64,000 nt of DNA from Notospermus geniculatus. Taxonomy: Eukaryota; Nemertea; Pilidiophora; Heteronemertea; Lineidae. Of the stretch, positions 27,401-39,400 are shown one piece after another. The number at the start of each line of letters is the position of its first letter. Positions within the stretch are counted from its first letter, which is position 1. A program made the translations under genes and the position numbers. The notes under the pieces were generated by a model, which saw only the letters and a program-made list of their open reading frames with translations, was not told the origin of the DNA and did not search any database. The stretch spans positions 61,083-125,082 of the forward strand of contig NMRB01001777.1 of NCBI GenBank assembly GCA_002633025.1. The letters run 5' to 3'.

Positions 27401-30400
27401 GGCCGCCAGGTGGCGTAACACGAAAATCATCAAAGTGCTGTAACTCAAGAACGGCTTGACCCAAAGCGCTCCAATGTGCTATGTGGTCCCCTGCAGATGA
27501 CCTTTATGTGCATGTGAAGTTCCAGCCTGATCGGACATCCAATATGGCCGCCAGGTGGCATAACCCAACAATCATCAAAGTCTTTTCTGGGAATGACTTG
27601 ACCCAGATTGCTCATAACTGATATGTACCTCCCTCTGTCAGTAGACTATTATGTCCAACCCAGTGAGCACATGGTCCATGGACCATTTCATTCTGCACTC
27701 TTGTGCATTTGATTTCCCTTATCCTAACACAAATATATGTGAGCCAATCTAACAAAAGTAGGCACATATCGCAACTGAGGAAAGGGTTAGCCTTACAACA
27801 CAATAGCTGAAATGTACGTCTCTGCAGGTTGACAATAGTAGTGGACAGCAGTGATAATAGTTGAGTAAACTGATGACCAATGATGATCACTTGCGACATG
27901 CGCCTACTTTTGCTGGAGCAGTTCAAATCTTTGGAAGGGCCCAGTGGGAACCGAGATGATCCCTATAGAGCTTGTGCAGATGACGTCATCACGAAAAAAT
28001 CCGCCATCTTGCCGGTCAACCTGACGTCAAATGACGTCGGTGACCCACGTGGTGCAGTTTGTCGTCAGCGCAAGTGGAGTGTTGCGTCTTCAACCATGAC
28101 GCGATCTGCACGTGGCGCACTTTGTCGTTGACCGCCAGCATGGTGGACCGACGGTCAAACGTGACGTCATAATGAGCCGCTGCACAAGCTCTATAGTTGC
28201 CTTAAAAATTTGGACCAGAAGGACTTAGATTTCTCTGGTGGTTTGCAGCGCTGTGGCCTCTGAATAAATATAATTTATCGTTTGTCATTTCAGATCGAGT
28301 ATTCTACGAGCTGGCCAAACATCCGGCCTTCACGAATATCTCCAAACGAGCGAGATGGATCCATGTCGACGTTCCCGGCCAAGAAGATGATGCCCCAGAT
28401 TTACCTGCAGAGTAGGTATCATCACAGATACTTGGATGTGATGTTGGGCCCAGATCACTATCAAATTTGGCAAAATTCATCAGGTTGGCTTGCTGATCAA
28501 GCTGTCTGTCGATGTGGAATTCCACACTTCTGTGCTTAGAGCAGTTGATGTGAGGAATCACTGCCAAATCTTTGGCGTAAGCACTTGGATCTTTGATGAT
28601 TGCGGTCACAGCACCAAGCAAACGTGCAGATACATGTACCTCACTTTAATAAAATTTGTATCAGATATTTCCATCAGGGCCGAAGCCACAGCATTATTGG
28701 CCCTGGTAAGTACGGAAAAGGCCATCTCAAGCTACTCATGTTCCTCACTTGGATGGGGACTTTTACTTGCCCTTGTAAAGCGGGTGATCCACTGTCGCGA
28801 TTTGGGCTTGAGACGGGGTTGCGGTCCCTTGCGATCGCCTTATATGGTAACCACAAGGGAACCCAACCCCGTCTCAAGCCAACATTGCGACAGTGGATCA
28901 CCCGCTTAAAGGCACAAGGTACAAGACACCACAGCTTACTGTCCCATGCGGCAGACTTGAAGAGTCAGGGATGATTAATCCCTATAGCCTAGTTCATACT
29001 TCGACGCACGACCACCGGCGTCCGACGCGCGATCAAAATCTGGACGCCGACTTTGCGGAATTGATTCATAGTCCAGCGTACTTAACGACGAAGACCTGTT
29101 ATGAAATGACTCAAGTAATTTCAGCCTTGCGATCGGATGCCGAACAAATCGCACGACGGGGTCGGCGTCGAACGTAAGATCGCGCGTCGGTCGCCTACGA
29201 TGGTTGTGCGTTGAAGTATGAACTAGACTTATGGCCCAGGCTGGATTCAAACCCAGGACCTGCCACTTGCTAAGCAAGCGGACGTCCACTAGGCTATCAA
29301 GGCTCCATCTACTACAAATACAAATACTTTTAGAATGCACTGCAGTAGTGCCTTTCTGTTGAATCCCTGGCCTGGCTGTTTCTCCACATGCTACCAAATC
29401 TATTGCTGGCGTGGCAGAACAACGTAGTCGTCCACGCCACCGCCACACTACCAAACAGAATGCAAAATTCTCATTCTCTAAGTGCAGTTGTTGCTTCCAG
29501 TGCTGTACAAAACTGTCGGCTGTGATTTGCAATTACGCTCACGAGTGGTATGCAAAAAATCCGATGGCGTTTTAAGTCCGTATAGATTGATCGGGTTTAG
29601 GTTGCGTTGCCTGTCAATCATCACAATGACATTTCTTATATTCATGTTTCCGATCGATTGAAACCGTGATTAAATTTTCTATTATTGCCAGCTGAAAAGT
29701 GAGCATAATTGTTTCAGAAATGTTAGAGGTCAAGTTATCAAAATTGCCAGCGGCGACGATCTGCGTAATTTCCGTTGGCAGCTGCCTGTGTGATGATGCA
29801 GCCGGGTCTAATTACAGAGGTAGATTTAGATGGCAAAACCAGACGGGATCCTGGGGCTGTTGACATGTTTTCCATAGATATTCGTGCCTCTTTCTTTAAA
29901 ATCCCCTGGGTTGTTGTAAACTTGTGCCGTGCTGAGGAACCAGGCCCTGCCCTTTGCTCAGAAAAGACCACAGCGATCAGGGATACATCTGAAAGGGGCT
30001 GTTCATTTTCGTCAATTGAGGAATCTGAGTTGTGATCCTTGAGAAAATGGAGAAAGCTATGAAGCTGCAAATTGCTGCGATTATTCTGTACAGCACAACA
30101 AATAATCCCTGCAATTTGCAAGTGCATAGCTTCTTCCGTTTTTCCCAAGGATCACAACTCAGATTCCTCAAGTGACGAAAACGAACAGCCCCTTTCAGAG
30201 GGGCAAGGGACTTGAACCAAGAAAAGGGCACTTTTCATTCGTGACGTTTCTATAACAGAATTTGAGAAGCTTGCAGTAAAAGCCCTTCTGTATTGAATTT
30301 TACGGCATTTTCAAAGTGTAAGGAGAGTGCAGAGGTCTCATAGCCTCGTGAAGGTCCCCAAAATGCTTGCCTGGTATACAAACTTCAAAGAATCAAGCCC

Positions 30401-33400
30401 TAGTTTTCAGCACACATTGAAAAAACTGCAGACAGAACTTTAATGTACCGGTACCGGGTATTCAAATAGAGCGTAGTACATTTTACACGACACTAACGTC
30501 AGAGGACGTCAGCACTTTCTGAATGCAATATAGTGCGGCTTTAAAAGAGCAAATGTAGGGTGGATAAACTTCCTGACAATGTAGGATGCTTCACGAGAAA
30601 ATTTTGCTTTTATTGCATTCATGACGAACTGTGTTCATGACGGCTTTTATCTTGTCAACATTCTGACATTTCTCTTTATTCTATTTTCAGGCATCCATTT
30701 CCAACTATGCAAAAACTTGGTGAAACTTTGATTCAAGTGCTGGAACATCTAAAGTATGTTACCGTCAAATATCAGGAACCTACCTTCCTGGTTCTCTCTG
30801 ATCCTAATGGTTAAGAAATGAAAGGTTCTGCTATGTTCAAACCATGACAGTGAATGAATTTAAGTGCAGTAAGCAGTTATGTAGGCCTGCTCATGGAATT
30901 ATTTTTCCCGAACCTTTCATGAATCGTGAATGTACACTGCACATTTTGTAGTTACTGTTATAGACGCGAGAGGGACACTTCTTTGTGAGTAGAAACGCTT
31001 TTTCAACGCGCATGGGGGTTGATTATGTCCAGGGTTCATACTCTACCTTGAAATCCGTGAAAACCTGGAATTTTGAGGTATCCCCTTTCCAGGTCTGGAA
31101 AACCTTGAAAAATCATGATTTACCCTAGACGTGCTGGAAAAGTCCTTGAAATTTGCCCATGTGGCCTTCATAGAATCCAAAATTTTCTGGGGGAGGACCC
31201 CCAGACCCCCCCCCCCATTTCTTTTTATCCGTGCTCAAACTCGTCGAGTTATTGGCCCTTATTTTCGCGCTTNTCGCACTTCCAAAATATAAGGGCAGAG
31301 AAAACCCTACTTGCTTGTAGAATTGTCTGGGTTAATGATGTCATGATATTTATATTAGGCCAATGATTGAGCCTGGTAAGAACTTGAATATTGGCAAAAT
31401 AGTCCTGGAATTTCACGATATTTGGCCCTGGAATTAATTCCTTGAAAAGTCCTGGAATTTTAGGTCTGGGGATAGTGTACGAACCCTGTATGTCGGGGGT
31501 AAGGTTTAGGGATAGGGGTAGAGTTACAATAGGTAGGGTTAGGGCTAGAAAAGAAAAGGTTAGGGTTAGGGTCAACATTATGGATATTATATTAGATTTA
31601 TTAAATAAGACCTAGATTCAACCCCAGATCCTCTGGTTAATACTAGGCTTTATGGTGTTGTCAGACGACCTTGTGACTGACTTTTCCAGATCACTTTGCG
31701 TCTGAGCCACGACTGCAGAACAAATCAGTTGCCGATAGGTGTGACATGACTGCAGTTGCGTCTCACCTGCAGCAATCGGCATCAGTCGCTGATCAACAAG
31801 ATCACGAATCGCAAGAGTTGAACATGGTCAACTTATGCCTTCCCGACGAACGTAATCCATTTGCAGTCAACCTGATTCAAGTTACGATTTTCGGCCCGCA
31901 GATGCCGCCTGTTCCACGATGAGCGCACACATGTTATCCTTTGTGACCTGACCATGATTTCTTCACTTGATGCCAACTGTTCCATCGTGGCGCAGGCAAT
32001 AGACGATTCTCGAATTTGCAGATCTGCACACTTCCGCCGAAATCTCAACCAGAACCTCGATCTGAAACCGGGTGACGTGACGCAATCCATGGTTCATGGT
32101 CGACTCTGATGCAACGTCTTCGAAGTCACAGTCGTGGGGTTGTCTGCGTCACGTCATTCAGTTTCAGACCGAGGTTGTGGTTGAGATTTCGGCGGAAGCG
32201 CACAGATCTTTGTCGTTTACATCAATTTGAGAACGGTCTGTCATAGTGCGCCCTGACATCAGCGTTAGATTTGACATTGTTTTCTTTCAGAGTAAAGCAG
32301 GTCGTGTGCCTTGGGGAGGGAGCTGGCGCCAACATATTGGCCAGATTTGCGGTGAGTATTCCCGCGCTTCCGCGTTTCTTGTGTGTGCTGATATCTTTGG
32401 ATCATTAGCACCAGGCCTTATTTGTGACCCCCGTCAAGCAAAAGTAGGCGCTTGTGCCAACTGAGGAAAGGGTTAACAGCCTACAACACAATAGCTGAAA
32501 TGTACGTCTCTGCAGGTTGGCAACAGTAGTGGACAGTGTTAATAGTTGAGTAAACTGATGACCAGTGATGATCACCTGTGACATGTGCCTACTTTTGCCG
32601 GAGTGGCTCACATTTCTGGACACGCCATTATCTCCAATTCCCGAGCATTCGTGTTCTTCCATATTTTTGCCTCCATGGCCACCGTTTCTGGACACTCGCC
32701 ATCCTGTGTAAAAAGACCCATTATTCCCCTCATCAAACCTTGATTGTCGGTTTCCATAGCGATGCTTGTTTTACCATCACTTTGATCTGTTTCTTGGTAA
32801 GTGATTGTAGATTATGATGAGTTTCTGACCTGGTTATCCCGACTTTGGACTCGATTGGTGTTGGCGATATAGGGCTGTGTCGGGATCTGTCCTTGCTTGT
32901 GAGATGAAAGTATGAGGCTTTAGCCCATATTCTAGAAGCCACCTTAACTCTAAGGTCCACTTTAAGCTTTTGTATTCTGCCCTGAAAACAATAGCTAAAG
33001 GTAAACCTTAGAGTTAAGGAAGCTTCTAGAATACAGGCCTTCTACATTGCCAGTGTTTCTGCCAGAGGGTACTGAGGGTACTAAGGTAGTATCCTCAAAC
33101 AAAGGAACAAAAAAAGGCCAATGTTATGGAGTTTTTGCTGATTTTGAAAAAAAGCCTAAGTCAAAGCCACAGCATTATTGGCCCTGGTATTAGGTACGGA
33201 AGAGTCCATCTCAAGCTACTCATGTTCTTCACTTGGATGGGGTCTTTTACTTGCCCTTGCAAAGGCACAAGGTACAAGGCACCACGGCTTACTGTCCATG
33301 CGACGGACTGAAGACCGAGGGATGATTAATCTCATATGGCCTGCGTTTCGAACGCAGGACCTGCCGCTTGCTCAGCGGACGTGATATCAAAGTTCCTTGA

Positions 33401-36400
33401 CTTGCACTCTTAAACATGAATGTGAAGACAATGATATGAAGAATGTTTCTCATTTCTCATTTGTTGATCCAACGTGGATTAAAAGTTGGTAATGACTCAG
33501 CTTGGTTGTAATAAGTGGGTGTCTGAAGGTCGGCTGTCTCACCGACATGATTATTTGTCTAGACAGTGAAAACCCTTGAGTCAGCGCAGATATATTGTGA
33601 GATGGAGAGGGTGTGGGTGTAGCCTTCACCGAGGGGGATATGTGGAGGGTCTTGACCATCTGAAGGTCTGTCTAGACAGGAAAGAAGTGTTACTGTAACC
33701 TTCAGAGTCTGTGAGAGTTGAGGCCGCCTGACTTGACATGATTGGTTGATGATAAAAAACGACTTGTGTCCAACACTCCTGGCTGCTTTGGAATGTCAGG
33801 AGTCACCATTAAGAAGGCGGCACTCGTCTGGGTGATGTGCATTACAGGNNNNNNNNNNNNNNNNNNNNNNNNNNNNNNNNNNNNNNNNNNNNNNNNNNNN
33901 NNNNNNNNNNNNNNNNNNNNNNNNNNNNNNNNNNNNNNNNNNNNNNNNNNNNNNNNNNNNNNNNNNNNNNNNNNNNNNNNNNNNNNNNNNNNNNNNNNNN
34001 NNNNNNNNNNNNNNNNNNNNNNNNNNNNNNNNNNNNNNNNNNNNNNNNNNNNNNNNNNNNNNNNNNNNNNNNNNNNNNNNNNNNNNNNNNNNNNNNNNNN
34101 NNNNNNNNNNNNNNNNNNNNNNNNNNNNNNNNNNNNNNNNNNNNNNNNNNNNNNNNNNNNNNNNNNNNNNNNNNNNNNNNNNNNNNNNNNNNNNNNNNNN
34201 NNNNNNNNNNNNNNNNNNNNNNNNNNNNNNNNNNNNNNNNNNNNNNNNNNNNNNNNNNNNNNNNNNNNNNNNNNNNNNNNNNNNNNNNNNNNNNNNNNNN
34301 NNNNNNNNNNNNNNNNNNNNNNNNNNNNNNNNNNNNNNNNNNNNNNNNNNNNNNNNNNNNNNNNNNNNNNNNNNNNNNNNNNNNNNNNNNNNNNNNNNNN
34401 NNNNNNNNNNNNNNNNNNNNNNNNNNNNNNNNNNNNNNNNNNNNNNNNNNNNNNNNNNNNNNNNNNNNNNNNNNNNNNNNNNNNNNNNNNNNNNNNNNNN
34501 NNNNNNNNNNNNNNNNNNNNNNNNNNNNNNNNNNNNNNNNNNNNNNNNNNNNNNNNNNNNNNNNNNNNNNNTACACAAGGAAATTTTCCTTATATCCATT
34601 GGATGTCCGAACTGGATATCCAATGGACATAGAAAAGACAAAAAATCCACCACGATCCTTTTCTGGATATAGAATGGATGTAGAATGGATATACATTTGA
34701 TATACAATGGATATCCATTTGATGTCTCCGTTTGGGAAAATCAGTTGTCCTGAGTACTGGAGTTTATATGTTTTTTTATACATTTATATAAATTTCACAT
34801 AGCGCCCTTTATATTAAATCTATGAGAAATGGATATAAATTCTATGTCAATCACTGGATATCCAAACTGTCACCCAATTTTTTTTATCCAATGGATATCC
34901 AATCTATATCCATTGGATATCCAAATCTTTGGATATCCAATGGATATAAGGAAAATTTCCTTGTGTATGGCCCGAGCTGGATTCGAACCCAGGACCTACT
35001 GCTTGCTGAGCGGACGTGATGACCACTCGGCTATCGTCATATGGTGAGAACTGTTAGACCGCCATCTTTGTTGGAAAGGTGTATACCAGTAGTCATATTC
35101 TGGGTTGGCCCATATCTCATCTCAAGCTGGTAAACCATATATTCTCTTTGTCAATGATTGACCTTCCATTACACCAAATTCGACCACTATATCTTGTGTA
35201 GACATGTCATGTCATCTGATACTCAATTGACCTCGGGAGATTTTCTAATGTCAACATGTACATGTACTCATACATGTTGTATTCCAGGCCGCAGGGGCCG
35301 TGTTCTGAGATAGCCGTCTATGCATAAAACAGCATTAGAATGATCGAATTTGGTGAAAACAGTTTCTTATTTGGTTTGTTGGAAAAATGAGTGGAGCGAA
35401 ACTAAACTATTGTATTGTAGACGCTATTTTGGAAAAACAAGCTCAAAGTGGATTGATAAAAACTGAACAAATTGTGTTGCCATCGTCGCCCATGCAGAAG
35501 GTATGTTAAGTTAGTTTGGCTATTCACAGACGGTGCCCCAATCGAAATTAGGGATTTCCTGAGAACGGAATCACAGGAATTCCCCTGAGACTGCCGTAGG
35601 CGACCATCGAGGCCCTGTGCAGAAGATATGTTTAGTTAGTTTGGCTATTCACAGACGGCGCCCCAATCGAAATCAGGGATTTCCTGGGAATGGAGAACCG
35701 GAAACTCGGCAGTGTAGCGTGTAACGTATCTGGGAAATTCGGCAGTGAAAAGGTTAAAACAACCGTGGCGTTTTCAATCTTGAAAGCTGAAGCGTGAAGG
35801 ATGGTTGATATCGTCCCACAAAACCTGTCTGACTGTAGACAGACATTACCAGAATCCATCTGAGAAATGTTTAATGATCCTGTGGATTATTGATTTACGA
35901 CTGTTGGTCTAAATATTTGATGTGGACCTTTGAACTTTAAAATAGAGACATTTTCCATGTGTGCCGTGCAAAATGGTTTCATTTGCATGCAGTACTGGGT
36001 CGGCTGGAACAACATAAGGTTCTCCTTGCAAGAACACAACGAATTATGTAAATTTGGTAGCTGATACCCCAACAAGACCAGTATTCTCTTCAAAGCATTC
36101 TAATTGATGTAATTGGTTGCTGACAGATCAACAAAACCAATGGTGACTTTGATGCTTTCTGATTGGTTGCTGAAAGTCCAGCATCACCAATGGTGACTCC
36201 GATGCTCTCTGATTGGTGCTGGAAGGCCAGCATGACCAATGACGACTTCAAAGCTCTCTGATTGGTTGCTTGAAGGCCAGCATGACCAATGGCGACTTCG
36301 GTGCTTTCTGATTCATTGCTGGAAGCCTGTACTGACCGATTGTGACTTTGATACTTTCCGATTGGTTGCTGGAAGTCCAGCATGAATAACGGTGACTTCG

Positions 36401-39400
36401 AGCTCTCTGATTGGTTGCTGGAAGGCCAGCATGACCAATGGTGTCTTCGATGCTCTCTGATTGGTTGCTGGAAGGCCAGCCCGACCAATGGTGTCGTCGA
36501 TGCACTCTGATTGGTTTCTGGAAGGCCAACATGACCAATAGCGTCTTAATGCTCTCTGATTGGTTGCTAGAAGCCCGACTTGACCAATGGTGTCTTCGAT
36601 GCAATCTGATTGGTTTCTGGAAGGCCAACATGACCAATGGTATCTTCGATGCTCTCTGATTGAAGCCCGACTTGACCAGTATTGGGTTCGATATTATTTT
36701 CCAATCCTGTTCCAATATGTTCCTGCGTCTACACAACACACACCTGTTGCCGTGCTGGTATGAAGTAAATGCCATCACACATTCCCCATCCAGGGAAGTT
36801 TATCCTGTCCAAGTTGCTTGAACATTTATGATTGATCGTTAAACACGAGGGATTTAAATTAGATATATCATCGTTCAGACGAAATTTGTTGCGTTCTATT
36901 TCAGATGAAATATGATGAGAACGTGCTTGGCGTCTGCCTGATTCAGTGTACTGGAACTACTGCAGGGTTCATGGAGACCATGAAAGACAAGGTAGAGTAG
37001 AAATGAGGAGGCGAGGAGTAGGAATAGAGGTGAAAATAGAGTCAAGAGGAGCCGCTGTGGTGTAGTGGCTTGGGTCTCTGGCTAGCGGTCAGAAGGGTTC
37101 GATCCCCACTCAACGTGAGACTTGGGCTGAGTCGCTTTACCTCAATCAGGGGCTGTAGCCATTTTGTTTCTATCATCGGGGTGGCGCTGCGACCGTATCC
37201 ACTTTTCCACTGTGTCGTTGTACGGAACGTCAGTGTCACACTACTGTGACGTTGTGGCTTCATGCTCGCACCTCGTATTGCCACGGAGATGACGTCCTGA
37301 AGACAATGAAAAGGCCTGATACGCAGGGTGTTCAAAAGTTTTTAGAGTAGGAGGCTGTATTGGATAAAGTAGGAGGCTGTGGAATTTGCCACAGACGCAG
37401 ACAACCGCGCGCAAAGCGCGCGGCCGGCGAGCGAAGCGAGCCGAGGGGGGAGCCCGAGGGGGGTCACCCCCCTCGATATTAAGAGATTTTGAAATTCATA
37501 ATGCCCTAGATGCGATTTCCTGGCATCTGGGAACAGTTATTTAAGAGAATAAAGAAATTTCTGGCCGCCATTTTGTTCAGCCTACCTCAGTCACCCATGT
37601 CCGGTAGTACAACCTCGATTCCAGTCATGGATACGTCGCTCAATACACAATGAATACCAGTACCCGACTTCCTAGGAGCGAGGATACAGAAGGGCCAGCA
37701 CGCTACGGACATTATGAACCAAGGTATAGGGCGATTCTGTACATTGCACTGTACACGCGGTACTTTCGCGCCAAAACTTCGTTCCACAGCGCGGGAATCG
37801 CAAATTGAGATGTAAAAAACTCAAGGAAAAGTAGGCGGCGGTTGACCTGTTACTAGGCGGCGATTTACCGCCGCCTGCCGGCTACTTTTGAACACCCTGG
37901 ATACGGTCGCAGCGACATCTTTCCGTTGAGAAGTGGCGATGTCCTCATTGCTCACCCCCACACAGGTTTTAAAGGGTACATGTACCTAACTTGCAGAGAT
38001 GGTTTGTGTGAATGTCTAGTCATGTGCGCTCTTTGGCAGCCGGACTGTCATACTTCCAAAGAAATGGAGCTTGATCTGGATTGCACAGGCCTATAAACGG
38101 TCCTCGTATTTGCCGATCTGTGGACTTCCAGTGAAATCTCGACCAGAACCTCGATCTGAAACCGGGTGATGTGGCGCAATCCATGATTCGACTCTGACGC
38201 AACATCTTCGATGTCACTGTCGTGGGGTTGTCTGCGTCACGTCGCACAGTTTCAAACCGAGATTATGGTTGAGATTTCGGCGGAAGTGCGCAGATCGTTG
38301 TCGTTTACGTCATTTGGAGAACAGTCTATTCATCGTTTCCACGACGTAACATCGTTCTGTTGCGTTGCGCGTTTTGCCCGCCGGCTTTGCGTCATCAGCA
38401 ATGCATTTTGCCCACAGGCTTTGCGTCATTATGGCGACGTCAGCAATGGTGGACATTGTCACAATTACGTCGTGGAAACGATGAACAGCTAGGGAAATAA
38501 TGTGAAGCGCTTTGAGACTGCACTGCAGTAAAAAAGCGCTAGGCCTATATACATGTAAAAAGCTCAAACATTATAAGATGAATGCAACCCTGTGTGGTTT
38601 ATCACTTTTCTTGAGCACAAGAGTGAGCTTCACTGGTGAAACCGGGGGGAGGGGGAGACTCCCTTGACTGGCTCATGTTTAGGCCTGGGTGGGGGCAGGC
38701 TTTGGGATGACAATGCAGTTGTGACTTTCTCCTTTCAGATCATTACATACAAGCTGAGCCATCATGGCATGAACACAACAACAATCAACTACCTAGAAAC
38801 TCATCGCTTCGGATCGGTACGTATTCATATCAGGAGTTGGCATGGCTCGGGCCTCAAATATGACCAAGTTGGGGAAAAGCAGGTGCGAGGGGGGTGCACC
38901 CGGTGCAGGCCCCCCTTGCGGCCAACAAATCTGTAAAATCAACCCTGAAATTCTGAAATTTGGAGCAAATCATTGAAGTTCACCGCAGATTTCAAGGTTT
39001 CTAGCAGAGTGTGCTCCCTCTTTCCCAAAATCCTGGAGCCGCCGCTGCTGAAAAGGTTCACTTATATGTGAAACAGGCCTTAGTCTTAAAACTCTTTTGG
39101 TTTGTCAGTTACACACCATGTAGCTGTCGTAATACCTGAAAAACTCCCACGCAGTTGAAGTTTGAAAAAAACATTTGAGAAATTTTGAAATTTCTAGAGA
39201 ATCTTCGTGAAGTTTTTGGCGAATTTACATGTACCGGTATATCAATCAAAGTTCTAGAACTTGTCAATGAAGTGGTGGTGAAGTTCTAGAAGAAAGAATG
39301 GCAATTCTTTAAATATCATGCGACTTTTTAAACAGATGGTCGTGACGTTTCAGAAAATAAATGGCATGGTGTCTTTTGATCTCCCACAGAATTTGCTGAA

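Larger units (their letters stand above)
28662..29308 (-). mobile_element. tRNA-derived SINE A, copy 7, holding two nested elements
   Basis: Removing 28779-28906 and 28986-29229 with one TSD copy each leaves a normal reverse SINE of about 270 bp: tcagggccgaagccacagca ... ggattcaaacccaggacctg ... cactaggctatcaaggc. Confidence 0.92.

Noticed and set aside
33742-34783. Frames of about 290-310 residues across the second gap
   Set aside because: They consist mostly of N; only the repeat edges are real sequence.
35388-35500. Possible alternative first exon starting ATGAGTGGAGCG and ending at gtatgt
   Set aside because: The frame meets TAA after five codons once read carefully, and the region lies in a local duplication.
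36090-36778. NQSES-repeat frames on the minus strand
   Set aside because: Produced by the 50-bp minisatellite and not consistent between units.
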